64,000 nucleotides of DNA, taken from positions 40,933,810 to 40,997,809 of the forward strand of contig CM037593.1 in NCBI GenBank assembly GCA_021018995.1. Direction: 5' to 3'. The DNA comes from Chloranthus sessilifolius. Lineage: Eukaryota; Streptophyta; Magnoliopsida; Chloranthales; Chloranthaceae. Shown here one piece after another: positions 33,942-46,229 of this stretch. Under the pieces are notes generated by a model, which worked only from the letters and a program-made list of their open reading frames with translations, did not search any database and was not told the DNA's origin. The number at the start of each line of letters is the position of its first letter. Position 1 is the first letter of the stretch. The translations under genes and the position numbers were made by a program.

Positions 33942-35525
33942 TGTAGACACCCAAATTTGGCCCAAGGCCCAATCGAAACACCTTTCGAGAGAGGTGTAAT
34001 TCTGAGCTTTTGATGGCATGAATGGAACCCTTAGAAATCACTCCAAATCCTTAGGAATCACCCTATATCCCTTAGGAACCTACCCGAAACCTATAGAAAC
34101 CAATCCCGACCCTTAGAACCCATTTCAAACCCTAAACTTAACCTTCCCGGGTAATGGATAAAGAGTAGTGAACTAGGACTGGCTAAGGTCTTCTACTAAT
34201 ATCAAGTCATATACCATTGGAAAGAGGACTTCTCCAGCTTTCCAACAAGCCAAGAATCACCTCCATCGGAGTTATACATCAAAAGTTATGACAATTTGAA
34301 AATCAGACTTTTTTTGGAGGGATTTTTGCCTGGCGAAACTAATAGTTGCGCCAGGCCATTTTCCCCCTGGATTTGCCTGGCGCAACTAATAGTTGCGCCA
34401 GGTATTTTTCCCCCATATAAATGGGTCCCCCAACCCCTCGCGAGGCTAACTTCCATGCTACTGTTCGCAATTGTTTTACTGTGCATTTGCCTGGCCAACT
34501 AATAGTTGCACCAGGCATATGAACAGTAATTGCTGAGTTTTGCCCCAAATATCGTGATTGGGGTTTGACTTATTGACCACCTCAGTCCTTGGGGTGTGTT
34601 TTGATAACTTTGTTGTACCCTTTTAATGCCTATTTACAACCCTTAAGTGATTTGAAATACTAACCTATCATCCACCATTAAAACCACCTTCACACCTTTC
34701 CAAACCCTTAAAATCCTAGGAAACCTTAGATGACCCATTACCTAATTCTTAAACTTGTTTAGCCTCTAAGTAGCCTCCTACCCCACCCTTTTCCAATAAA
34801 TAGAGCCCCCCTCCCCTTGGTTTAAGGGTTGAGAAATTTGCTTAAGAGAGAAAGAGCTCAAAGTGAGAAATTCTTCCTCCCTTTTGTGCACTATTTTCAT
34901 CCAAATTCCAGAATTCCAAAACCTCTTTTCAAGCTTGTTCTTGCATCTAAAACCCTTAGCCTAAGTGTGTGTGATCCCCTAGCCTCCATCCCCTACCTCT
35001 TAGCTTTAAGTCCTAAGTGGTTAGAACTCATTTCTCTACCATTCAAGCCTTTGAAAGCTCATCAAAGCAAGCCACGCAAGGCTCCTCTACGGTGCTACAA
35101 GGGCCCGAGGGCTCCGGCTCTCCCCTTTCTTCTCCTATCTCTTTCTAGCTCCCTCCATCCTCTCATTTGTGTCGTTACGCTGCCGATTTTTCGGTAGGAA
35201 CGGAGGGGCACAAATAGGATTCCAAGCCCATTTGGGCAAGAGGAAGCTATTTTCTTTGCTTTTATATTATTTTATTTTTGGTCATTAGTAGAGACCACGT
35301 TAAGCGGGTTGATCGGGTGCCTAACACCTTCCCGATCGATAATCGAAGCCCCTACCCAAGAGCCTTTGGTGTGGACCGGATTTAGAGTCATATTTTTTAG
35401 CACTTCGGTGCTCATAAAAATAAACTAGGTATCCCGGGACACCGAAAGCTCTGGGTGGCGACTCTATATTTTTGTTAGAGAGCGCATCGTCGCGACGGGA
35501 TCGTCTCGATTCCCACGGTTGTACA
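33942..35525 (+). mobile_element. 5' LTR of the Tat/Ogre-like element
   Basis: 1584 bp, starting TGTAGACACCC and ending CACGGTTGTACA. It carries three members of a palindromic family (about 34329, perfect at 34376-34402, decayed at about 34488) and a TATA-like CCAATAAATAGAGCC at 34793. It has about 255 bp (about 34835-35090) absent from the 3' LTR. Confidence 0.92.
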
Positions 35526-35527
35526 GA

Positions 35528-35545
35528 TGGCGACTCTGCTGGGGA
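35528..35545 (+). other. Primer-binding site of the Tat/Ogre-like element
   Basis: TGGCGACTCTGCTGGGGA starts two bases after the LTR and has the form expected of a tRNA 3'-end complement. The Ogre group commonly uses tRNA-Arg; the exact tRNA was not checked. Confidence 0.75.
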
Positions 35546-36872
35546 GTTTAGCTTGTAGAGCTTCCAATTGAACTAGGCCTTTTTGTTTTATTATTTTCCT
35601 AACATTTTATTACTATTTTTTAGTTTATTCTTATTTTTTTACTCACCCCTCCGATTAAGTCATTTTACTCACCCCTACGTTTCCGTCATTTACATGCCTT
35701 AGCCGATTGACGGGCTTACTTGCGCATAGTCTTTATTTTTCTTATTTTTTCATCATTTTAGTGCCTTAGCCGATTGGCGGGCCTACTTGGGCATTGTCTT
35801 TCAATTTCTTTAATTTTCTATCATTTAAAGTGCCTTAGCCGATTGGCGGGCCTACTTGTGCACTCCTATACCGTCAGTGGACGCTGGCCCGTAGTGGCGG
35901 CAAGGGATAATCACCCCCGGTCTTTGAACTAAAGAAAACTTCCAAAAAAAAAAAGAAAAGCTTTGAAAAAATTAAAATTGAACCAAGTTAGGGAGCTTAA
36001 TTAATTTGTTTTGCAGGGTAAATTTTTCAAAGGGGTTAGTTTAGGCACACATACAAACACCCGGGTCTTAGTATGGCGGCAGCCCCTAGTGGTGATGATC
36101 CAGAAAAATCCCAGCCCACCTAGTATCTGAGAAGGCGCTTGCGCCGGAGGTATATCGGGTGGGTTCCCATCCCGAAGCTTAAAACTCTTGGGGAGCGCGT
36201 TAGCGAGTTATACCGGACTCAATCCTTTAGGTGCGGTGAGGAGAGAATCGATCACTATAAAACAGCTCAGTTCCCGGAAGCCTAGCTTCCACAAAAACCA
36301 AAAAAAGAGACTCATTTTGGGCTACTGTGGCTGCTGTCAAACATTCTGGAGCCTCTATTTTTGGCTGGCGCATGTATTAGTTGCGCTAGCACAAAAATCT
36401 GGAATTTATAACTGGCGCAACTATTAGTTGCGCTAGCCTTAAAGTCCAACATTTTACCTTGGCGCAACTAATAGTTGCGCTAGTGTAAAACTGGTCCCCT
36501 GCAACTTGGGCGTGGGTATTAGTTGCACCAGGTGTGTTCATCAGCCCACTAGCCTAAATCTGTGGCCTTTTCACCTCCCGAGTCCCCCGATCAATGTGCT
36601 TAGTTCCTTGTTTAGGCCCCGTCATCTCCAACATCCAATACGCCCCCGCCGGTCAAAAGAAGGTAACTTCTTTTTGGCTCATTTCGGGGGATCGGGTTGT
36701 TTGCCTCGATTTTTGTGCCTTCAATAGATCGAAGGTTCTCCTTCGATTCTTCCGAAGTGCGTCGGAATTGTCGCCGCGGGTCTTGAATCAAGGTACGAGA
36801 GCCACCCGAAAAGGGAATTCTAAGGCCTCGGAACCTTTATTTTTTCAAAAAAAAGTTTTCATAAAATTCAAA

Positions 36873-36911
<39 letters not shown>

Positions 36912-37044
36912 CAAAACCCAAAAATATATAGTTTGTGGTGCCGGTACAACGACATCATCTTGCCCTCCGCCTTCTCGTAGGGGAAGAAGGAGGAAGATCT
37001 TTGGGCCTTACCCAAGGCACCCATACCCGACCCGATACCGAGAC
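35546..37044 (+). other. Leader region with palindromic units and a TA run
   Basis: CCGATTGGCGGGCCTACTTG recurs three times at 35700-35860. Four palindromic units of the GCGCAACTAATAGTTGCGC family lie near 36366, 36411, 36459 and 36510, with a TA dinucleotide run at 36881-36908. No protein-coding frame was recognised before the gag start at 37045. Confidence 0.65.
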
Positions 37045-40030
37045 ATGTCGTGGGTAGTGGACCCGGCTTACGCCGATCCCGACTCATCCCCGCCACATTC
37101 TCCAACCCACTCCCATTCGGGAGAAGTTTTTTCCACCATCCCCCTCACCCAACCCCCTTTTACCGTTACCGGCCCATTTGGCGCCCCCGTTTTTCCAACC
37201 AATACCCCCCAAAACATCCAAAATCCAACCCCCCATTCTCCATCTTTTGCCCAAACCATGTCCATGCAAAACCCTAACCCATTTTCCCAATCCACATCCA
37301 TGCCCCAATTCCCATCATCCCCCTATAGATCCGATCCGCCCTCATTCACCTATGTCACCTCCGCCCTAACCAATCCCCCACAAATCCCCCCATCTACACG
37401 GGGTCATGCCCGTTTTTACCGAGGCCATGCCCAATTTTTCCCAAGCACCCACCCTTTACCCTCCATCATCTTTTATACATCTCCAACCCATCCCCCTTTA
37501 CCACTGTTCCACCCCATTCCTTTAACCCCTCCCATATCCCATCACCTACCGGGGCCATGCCCAATTTTCCCCTCACATCCACCCCATCCATACCCAACCA
37601 TCCATTAAGTCCACCATCCACTTCCGATCCTTCCTCCATGGCCATAATGGAGGAGATGTTCCAAGCCTACTCCGCATGGAAGGCTTCCCAAAATACCTCT
37701 CCTCCACATCCCACATCCATGAACCCATCCCATACTTTAGCCAATCTCCATGCCTCACTCCCCCATGACCCCCATCAACCCCCCATAATCCACACCATCC
37801 AAACCCCCTTTTCCCACATTCCCCAAGGCCCCATGGCCCAAACCCCCTTTTTCCATACACCCCAAGGCCAAATGGCCCAACCTCCAAACTCCCACATATC
37901 CCAAGGCCCATTGGCCCAAACCCCCTTTTCCCACATGTCCCAGGGCCCAATGACCCAACACCCCATCACCCATGCTCCCCAGGGCCCATTGGGCCAAACC
38001 CATCAAATCCAAACCCATCAGGGGCCCATGGCCCAGATCCAACAAGGCCCATTGCGCCAGACCCATCAAGGGCCCATGGCCCAGACCCAGCAAGGACCAT
38101 TGGCCCAAACCTATCAAGGGCCCATGGCCAAGACTCAGCAAGGCCCATTGGGCCAGACCCATCAAGGGCCCATGGCCCAGACCCAGCAAGACCCCATTGG
38201 GCCAGACCCATCAAGGGCCCATGGCCCAGACCCAGCAAGGCCCATTGGGCCATACCCACCAAGGGCACATAGCCCAGACCCATCAAGGGCCCATTGAGCC
38301 AGACCCACCAAGGGCCCATGGCCCAAACCTACACAGGCCCATTGGCCAAGCTTACCCAAGGCCCGTGGCCCAAACCCATCAGTGGCCCATGACCCAAAAT
38401 GGCCAAGGGTTCATGGCCCAAAACCAAACCCCACACCCATACCTTCCACAATACCCCCAACTTCTAACCCAACCTCCACACCCGGGCCAAACCCAAGTTT
38501 CCCATGGCCCCACACCCCAAGGCCATTTCCAAACCTTCCCCCATACCCAATGGCCCCATCAGGCTCCACCTCAAAACCAAATCCCCATCACCCAACAGAC
38601 CTTTCCTCACCCCCAATGGGTTCACCCAACCCCCACTCATATCATTCCCATCCAGCCCATGCAACAACAACAGGAGAATCCCGCCCTCGCTGCACATTAT
38701 GCCGACTAGCAGTATGAAGAGGACGAGATTAGAAATAGCGGGGCTTATGCTGGGGCACTGATTAGCCTCCACCCTCCTTCCATAATTGCCCATCCCCTGA
38801 TAGCCCAGAGTGAAGTCCAGCCAACTGTCGAGAAAGCAACTCCCGTGTCCAAAGAGTCAGAATAGCTGAAAGAATAGTTGGATAAAATACAGAAGCAGCT
38901 AATAAAAATGGGTGGCGCTGAGATCCAAGCCACAGACTTCACAGACCTATGCCTGTTCGCTGAGGTCCCCCTGCCCTCGAAATTTAAAATGCCCGCCTTC
39001 GACAAATATAATGGCACGGGCAATCCTATTGCACACCTCAAGTCCTATTGTGGGGACATGTGCTTGTATGGGGAGGACGAAAGGCTACTAATAAAAGTCT
39101 TTCAGAAGAGTTTGACTGGGCCGGCTTTGAGATGGTTCACATCCTTAGAACCATCTATGATGAAAACATGGAGGGACTTAACGCACCTCTTTCAAGAACA
39201 GTATGTCTACAACATAGACATTGAGCCGCGTAAGTCCGACTTGGCCCGTTTAAAGCAGAACCAGAAAGAGACCTTCAGCAACTACTTGGGGCGATGGAGA
39301 GCGCTGGCAGCTCAGATCAGAAATAGAATACCTGACGAGGAGCAAATTGAGATGATTTCGAAGAGCACTCTGCCAGTGATTTCAGACTTCTTAGTATACA
39401 ATGATCGGCTTTCTTGTCGGTAGAAATGCTAACCGATGCGAGGATGCCATCAGGGAGGGGCATCTAAATAAGAACATATCGAGCCGACCAAGTGGGGTTA
39501 GAAGATTTTCTGAGCAGAGGAACGAGAAGAAAATAGGGGGTGATGTTCAGAACATAGCCAACACCAGGCCTAATAATAATACTGCTTCATTTCAGTTTGA
39601 CATTACTAGCACTCGAGGGCGAATCTGAGAGGACAGGGAATGGGCAAGGAATGCAAATGACCCCAGAACAAAGGAGAGCCCGCTACGACTAAGTTTTTAC
39701 GTCTCTAGGGCAATCATTGAGTGTACTTTTACCCCTGTTGGTGGAAAAGGGATTAGTTACTATCTGTCAACTGTAACCTCCTCCTCACTCGATCCTAAGG
39801 AACTAGACCCGAATACCCACTGCAATTTTCATCACGGTCCAGGTCACCCTACTGATCATTGCTTCCCATTGAAGCACGCGATCCAAGATTTGATCGATGC
39901 CGGGAAAATCATTCCCCCTACACCTTCTCAGCATGCTAATATCCATCAGGTGCCACTACCCCCACATCCCACCGGAGGAGCAGGTCCCAGACCCACCATC
40001 GGAATGATAGAAGATGAGGAGGAGTTTTAA
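37045..40030 (+). pseudogene. gag of the Tat/Ogre-like element, with Pro/Gln repeat region
   Basis: It starts MSWVVDPAYADPDSSPP. The N-terminal 550 residues are Pro-rich and, at about 37800-38360, tandemly repetitive (units such as THQGPMAQTQQGPLGQ). The gag core follows at 38878-39423: KFKMPAFDKYNGTGNPIAHL, LTGPALRWFTSLE, TWRDLTHLFQEQY. Near 39820-39900 is a His/Cys segment CNFHHGPGHPTDHCFPLKHA typical of the group. Gag would form the cytoplasmic particle. Frames shift several times (near 37560, 37980, 39410), with stops near 38709 and 39626; the final TAA is at 40028-40030. The frame continues beyond it, so this stop could itself be a mutation. Confidence 0.85.
37800..38360 (+). repeat. Tandem coding repeat in gag (GGCCCATGGCCCA-type)
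   Basis: About a dozen diverged units of about 24 bp, alternating CAAGGGCCCATGGCCCAGAC and CAAGGCCCATTGGGCCA. The DNA word itself is near-palindromic, and both strands stay open over long stretches. Encoded unit: Gly-Pro-(Met/Leu)-(Ala/Gly)-Gln-Thr-(His/Gln)-Gln. Confidence 0.85.
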
Positions 40031-41109
40031 TTTGACCCGTCTGATTATATCAGTGATCGGGAGAGTTATATAGCACCATTGTTAATAAACATTGAAGAAA
40101 GGAATATCGGGGTAGTTGAACCCTTGAATTTATCAGATTATTTTCCCAACCCGACTCCGCAATTGGAACCATTGGATCTCAGGGCATATTTTCCATCCAC
40201 TACACCCGTTAATTATGTGAATATTAATGCATACCAACCATATACCACAAATTACCCGATAAGCCACCAGGCCCCCAATCCTACACCTGCGCCCACCAGT
40301 CATCAATGGCCCGTGCCCGCCCCTTTTCAACTACCACCATATACCACAACCCCCATCGATTACCACCAAGCCCCCAATCCCACACCCGCACCCATCAGTT
40401 ATCAATGGCCTGCGCTCACCCCATCACCCCCAGTTCAGCCACCGGCGAACTCCACCACCCCGGTCAATTACCTAATAGCCCATCAGACCCCCCATCTACC
40501 ACCAACACCCACCAACTATCAATGGCCTACCTTTACCTCCTTCCATCTAGTGCCACCATACTCAAGCCTCACAACCCCCATTTGGCCCAATCTCTGCACC
40601 CAACCACCCACTACCATCGAGGTGAATCAAGTATTGCCCCCACCTCCTGAGCCGACAGTACAAGTACATCAAGCACCAGCAGTCATACCTTTTCAGCTCT
40701 CGGGACCAACCTATGATCCTCATCAGGTCCTACTGAGCTACGAACAAATAGATGTCAATGCTGACAACAGCAGCAGAGAAGGGGCAGTAGATTTTGTTAC
40801 TAGGTCTGAGAGGATATCAAAGCAGCCGGAAGTACCAACAGCAGTGCAACCCCAACCCGAAGGGAAGAAAGACAGCGCGATGAATCCCTTCGAGAAGATG
40901 AGTCAAGAACACATATTGGAGACTCAACTGAGAAGAATGCCGGCCCATATCACTGTATGGGATCTATTGATGACGTCCCCACTCCATTTTCAAGCATTAA
41001 TGGGGGCATTAAAGAATGCGCATGTATCGCTCCAGGTCAGCCCAGATGAAGTTGGGCAGATAATTGGGCAAGTGATGGCTTCGATGCCATTTCATTTTCT
41101 GATGCGGAT
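40031..41109 (+). pseudogene. Pro-rich linker frame between gag and protease
   Basis: Same frame as the end of gag. It contains two to three repeats of HQAPNPTPAP.SYQWP and a downstream LRRMPAHITVWDLLMTSP..FQALMGALK block that resembles the segment preceding the protease in other members of the group. A frameshift near 41080-41100 moves the reading into the protease frame. Function unknown. Confidence 0.6.
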
Positions 41110-41637
41110 TTGCCAGAAGAAGGGTGTAGCCATTCCAAGTCGTTGAATATAATTGTTGAATCCGGAAACATGGTCATTCCCTTAGTACTAATTGATAATG
41201 GGTCAGCATTAAATATTTGCCCGCTGAGAACCGCCACCAAGATAGGGGTCGATCCCTGCATGTTAAGGCCCACCAGAACCAGCGCAAGAGGGTTTGACAA
41301 TACCAGGAGAGAAATAATGGGAGAAGTTGATCTTGAGCTGTTGATAGGGCCAATGACCTTTTCCATCTTGTTTCAAGTCATGGATATTAAATCTTCGTTT
41401 AACTTATTATTGGGACGCCTATGGCTGCACGAAGTCAGAGCCATACCTTCCACATTGCACCAGAAACTCAAATTTGCATCTGGGCATAAGATCATCACGA
41501 TCATTGGAGAGGGGCACAACGAAAGAGAAAAGGCTGCCAATAGCGTTGAAAAACCCAATGTGCTGGATATACCACACACCGCTGAGGACGTCGACCTCCA
41601 CAGTTTCGAATACGAGGTGTCGGCAATACTCTCATAA
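41110..41637 (+). pseudogene. Aspartic protease domain of the Tat/Ogre-like pol
   Basis: Protease motif LIDNGSALNICPL (catalytic Asp in the D-N-G-S form), then RTSARGFDNTRREIMGEVDL and SFNLLLGRLWLH, the usual downstream landmarks of plant Ty3 proteases. It would cut the polyprotein inside the particle. The domain itself is open; the breaks are upstream and downstream. Confidence 0.85.
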
Positions 41638-41640
41638 CCC

Positions 41641-42042
41641 ATGGAGGGCATCATGTCTAAAACAGGAGGCGGTATGATAGCAGCAGTGACAATGCTCCAA
41701 AAGTGGGGCTATCAGAAAGGAAGGGGTCTGGGACCCAAATTACAAGGTAGAAGAGAGCCAGTTGTGGCTAAGGGACAAAAAGTAAGATTCGGGCTGGGAT
41801 ACAAGCCCACAGAAGAAGAGGTCCGAGAGGCCAAAGAGAAAGCCAGGGTCGCCGCAGCTGCAAGAGCTCGAGGAATGAACATAGAAGAGAAACCTCGCCC
41901 TAGGCCACACATCAGGGATTCCTTTGTCAGCGCAGGGGTCGTGAAAATTGATCAGAATGGGGCAACCGATCTGACCCCACACAAACTCAAAGCCCCAGTT
42001 CATCCCACCAATCTCAGATCTCCCTTCCCAGCTTGGAGATAG
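41641..42042 (+). pseudogene. G-patch-like region of the Tat/Ogre-like pol
   Basis: MLQKWGYQKGRGLGPKLQGRREPV is a glycine-patterned G-patch-like motif located between protease and RT. This position is characteristic of the Tat/Ogre group. A basic/acidic stretch (TEEEVREAKEKARVAAAARA) follows. G-patch domains bind RNA or RNA helicases in host proteins; the role in the element is unproven. It ends in a frameshift near 42030. Confidence 0.75.
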
Positions 42043-42508
42043 ATTTGGCTGCATTGTCTCTTTTCGAGGAACGACGGTCGGCACCGGAACAAGCTCCACC
42101 TGTGGTGAATCACCACAAAGCCTTGTTAACATTTGAGGATATCATCTCAGATGAAATGGGGATTAACATGATGGAGGCTGACTCCAATGAGCCATATCAG
42201 CTAGCACCCTCCATCCCAACAGGTAAGGAAGCGGCCCCTCAGGTATGCAACTGGGCATCTTTGCCCCAAACCTTGGAAGCAGGAAATGACCTAAAGTTTG
42301 GCACCTATTTTCCAAAAAAAAATAACCTATAAAAAGTGAGATAAGCCCTTGGCAGGCAATACCTTGTGTATATAGCAACCCGCCTTGCCAAGGGTCCGTC
42401 TCCGAAGAAAGCAAAAATCTCAAAAACATGGAAAAAATATAAAAACTCAAAAACATGGAAAAAACATAAAATTCCAAAAACATTGAAAAAATCCAAAGTT
42501 CAAAAATA
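42043..42508 (+). other. Spacer between G-patch and reverse transcriptase
   Basis: A poorly conserved frame in another phase, then from about 42400 an A-rich low-complexity stretch with CAAAAACATGGAAAAAA repeats. Probably degenerate linker coding sequence. Confidence 0.5.
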
Positions 42509-44150
42509 TTGTCATTTAAAATTCCAGAAAATGCCCCACAAAAGGATGCCTTAATCAAAATACCCGTCCCACATAAAATCAACCCCTTCCCTGTAGAAAT
42601 ACAAGAAGAGGTAGGCGTTATGAGTCTGGACGAGGATAGTCCCCTGGAGGAGCTCCCCAATGAGCTCCTTGACCGATTTGCTGACTTTGAGCATGGCCCA
42701 ACCCCCATGTTCGAAGAGACCGAGGATGTCAACCTAGGAACTGAGGAGGTTCCCAGGATAACCAAAATCGGAACGTCACTATCTCCTGAGGAAAGAAAAA
42801 GCATGATCGACTTCCTTCAGTCATACCAAGACATTTTTGTCTAGTCATACGAGGACATGCTTGGTCTGGATACTGATTTGGTCGAGCATGAGTTGCCCCT
42901 CTACCCTGATATGAAGTCAGTCAAGCAGAAGCTGAGACGTCTCCGACCCGAATGGATGTTGAAAGTCAAAGACGAGGTCATCAAGCAGTATGACGCGGGG
43001 TTTCTCATGGTATCCAAGTACCCGCAGTGGCTAGCCAATATCGTACCTGTGCCAAAGAAGGATGGAAAGGTTCGCATGTGCATCGATTTCCACAATTTGA
43101 ACAGAGCGAGCCCAAAGAATGATTTCCCATTACCACACATCGACATCTTGGTCGATAACACAGCTAAGCACAGGATGCTCTCTTTTATGGATGGATTCTC
43201 AGGATACAATCAAATAACGATGGCAGAGGTTGATCGCGAGAAGACAGCGTTCATTACCCCCTGGGGAACCTTTTGCTATCGAGTCATGCCATTCGGGCTG
43301 AAGAATGCCGGTGCGACGTACCAGAGAGCTATGACTGCACTATTTCATGACATGATGCATCGAGAGATTGAAGTATATGTCGACAACATGATAGCCAAAT
43401 CACCGGAGCGAAGCGACCATCTGATAAACCTCCAGAAACTATTTGAAAGGCTGAGGAAGCATCGACTACGTCTGAATCCACGAAAGTGCGCATTTGGTGT
43501 CATGTCAGGGAAATTGTTAGGATTCATCGTCAGCAGGAGAGGGATCGAGGTCGACCCAATCAAAGTCAAGGCCATCACTAAAATTATGCCACTGTCTACT
43601 GAGAAGGAAGTTAGAGGGTTCTTGGGCAGAATACAGTATATCAGTCAGTTCATTGCACAGCTAACACCTATCTGCACGCTGATCTTGGAAGAATTCTCCC
43701 GTTGAATGGAATGATGATTTTCAGGCAGTATTTGATAAAATTAAAAGCTACCTCTTGAATCCACCTATTTTGGTACCACCTGAGCCAGGGAGACCACTCT
43801 TGATGTATCTCTCCATGACAAAAGTTTCGATGGGATGTGTCTTAGGTCAGCATGACGAGACGGGAAGAAGAGAGCAGGCCATCTACTATCTGAGCAAGAA
43901 ATTCATCGATTACGAGACACGCTATTCTCACCTGGAGAAAGCATGCCTAGCCCTTGTATGGGCTACCCAGAGGCTCCGCCACTACTTACTATCTCAAGCC
44001 GTTCTACTTTTAGCCTGAATGGATCCGTTAAAATACTTGTTCGAAAAATCGGCTCTCACTGGATGGACTGCACCATGGTAGCTGTTATTGTCTGAATTTG
44101 ACATTGCGTACGTTACCCAGAAGTCGATCAAGGGGCAGACACTTGCTGAT
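42509..44150 (+). pseudogene. Reverse transcriptase and RNase H of the Tat/Ogre-like pol
   Basis: RT landmarks: ANIVPVPKKDGKVRMCIDFHNLNRASPKND, FMDGFSGYNQI, FCYRVMPFGLKNAGATYQRAM and YVDNMIAKS. The active-site pair of the last motif is normally Asp-Asp; here the second is Asn. First RNase H from about 43755: LSMTKVSMGCVLGQHDETGRREQAIYYLSKKF, ending near 44150. Stops at 42842-42844, 43705 and 44018 and a frameshift at about 43700 break it. Together the domains would copy the RNA into DNA in the cytoplasmic particle. Confidence 0.9.
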
Positions 44151-44239
44151 CATCTCGCCGACAATCCTTTACCCGATTATGAGCCGTTAAGGACCGAGTT
44201 CCCAGATGAAGATATCTTGTTCATGACAGAGGACAATAC

Positions 44240-44650
44240 TGAAGAAGTAGAAGAATCATGGGTAATGCACTTTGACGGGGCTGCCAATGCCGAGGGTCAA
44301 GGAGTTGGTACCATTCTGATTTCGCTGAAAGGATCCCACATACTCGTCTCTATCAAGCTCAACTTCCCTTGCACTAATAACATGGCTGAGTACGAAGCTT
44401 GCGCCGCTGGTCTATAGGCCGCTCTCAATCTGAATGTAACTCACCTTCGAGTATTTGGCGATTCACAGTTAATTATATGCCAGACAAGTGATGACTGGAA
44501 GACGAAAGACGAGAAACTAATCCCCTATCATGAACACCTCGAGGATCTGATAGCTTGCTTCCAAGACGTGACCTTCTCATATGTCCCCCGGATAAGGAAT
44601 CGCTTTGCTAACGCATTAGCAACCTTGGCGTCAATGATTGAAATCCCCTA
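44240..44650 (+). pseudogene. Second (archaeal-type) RNase H of the Tat/Ogre-like pol
   Basis: WVMHFDGAANAEGQGVG, NNMAEYEACAAGL, LRVFGDSQLIICQ and IRNRFANALATLAS give the D-E-D set of a second RNase H fold, distinct from the one fused to RT. This dual arrangement is known for the plant Tat group. A TAG at 44415-44417 interrupts it. Confidence 0.85.
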
Positions 44651-45999
44651 TGGTATTGAGATGAAGCCGATCGTGATCGAGCAGAGGAATGAACCAGCCT
44701 TCTGCCTCCAGGTTGAGGAACCTACAAAGCCTGATGATGAGCCACCTTGGTTCTCAGATATCAAGAATTTCCTTGAGACCCTGACTTTCCCAGAGGGTAC
44801 ATCCAAGACAGACCGAAGAACCATTCAACGTCTAGCGGTAGGTTATGTCATTTGTGGGGAATGCCTCTACAAGCGATCATACAATAATGTCTTACTTAGG
44901 TGCTTTACTGAAAGTGAAGCGGTCGACATTATGAAAGAAGTCCATGAGGGAGTATGCGGAGCCCACGTTAGCGGTCACATGCTCGCTAAGAAAATTTTGC
45001 GGCAAGGATACTTTTGGACCACTATGGAATCGGATTGCTGCAAACATGTTCAAAAATGCTACAAGTGTCAAGAACACTCCAGTCTGATACACGCTTCTGC
45101 CATAGATCTTCACTGCATGACCACTCCTTGGCCATTTGCTACCTGAGGCCTTGACATTGTCAGAATGATTAATCCAAAAGCATCAAATGGACATCAGTTC
45201 ATCCTCGTCGCCATTGAATACTTCACCAAGTGGGTAGAAGCAGTGTCATATGCCAACATCACTGCCAGTCATGTCGAGAAGCTTCTCAAGAGCAATATTG
45301 TGTGCCGATTTGGAGTACCCAAAGATATCATCACAGACAACGGCATAAACTTTGCGAATAAGCGCATCCGAGACTTCTGTGAGCAATACAAGATCAAGCA
45401 CCATTGCTCATCCCCTTATCGGCCTCAAACTAATGGAGCCGTGGAAGCCGTGAACAAGATATTCGTCCGCATCCTTGAGAAAATGGTCGTCACTTACCGA
45501 GATTGGAGCAAAATGCTGCCATTTGCTTTGTGGGCCTATCGAACGTCGATCCGTACAGCTACAGGGGCAACACCATTCTCCCTTGTGTATGGAACCGAGG
45601 TCGTCCTCCCGGTGGAGGTTGAAGTACCCTCGCTCCGAATCCTCATGGAATCAGGCTTACCCAAAACAAAAAGAGAGAGATCACGCTTGATAAACTAAAC
45701 TTACTGGACGAAAGGAGACTCCTAGCCTTATGCCACACTCAAGTTTACCAAGGGCGAATCGCACGCGCTTATAATAAACGTGTCCGCGGTCAAGATCTAA
45801 AGGTAGGAGACACTGTGCTAAAGAAGATCTTCCCTTCCCTCCACGCCGATCCATGAGGAAAGTTTAAGCCGAACTGGGAAGGACCATATGTCATTCGAGA
45901 AGTGCTGTCGGGATACGCCATCCGCCTCGCCACCATGGACGGAGATCATTTTCCTGAGCCCATCAACGCTGGATACGTCCGACGGTTCTACTCTTAGTC
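44651..45999 (+). pseudogene. Integrase of the Tat/Ogre-like pol
   Basis: HHCC zinc-binding region at about 44940-45070 (HEGVCGAHVSGH..CCKHVQKCYKCQ). The catalytic core has Asp in GLDIV just after 45146, Asp in TDNGINF at about 45338, and Glu in GAVEAVNK at about 45445. The C-terminal part at about 45700-45996 contains GKFKPNWEGPYVIREVLSGYA. A TGA at 45144-45146 precedes the core; further breaks lie near 45698 and 45855. Integrase would insert the cDNA into chromosomal DNA. Confidence 0.9.
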
Positions 46000-46198
46000 T
46001 ATCGCAATAAGGTAAGTATTGATGAAACAGATATGTGACTGCTTAAGAACCACCCAAAAGAGGCCATCATTCCAAATACAGTAGCAAAAAAAAGCATCCC
46101 TAAAAATGATGATATCCTGTGCTACCCCATTTGAGCCTGGGCCATTCTTTCAATAAACTCATTCCCCCCCCCCCAAAAAAAAAAAAAAAAAAATTAAA

Positions 46199-46229
<31 letters not shown>

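Noticed and set aside
37573-38359. Long antisense ORFs over the gag repeat
   Set aside because: They mirror the GGCCCA tandem word; the plus strand leads into the gag core.
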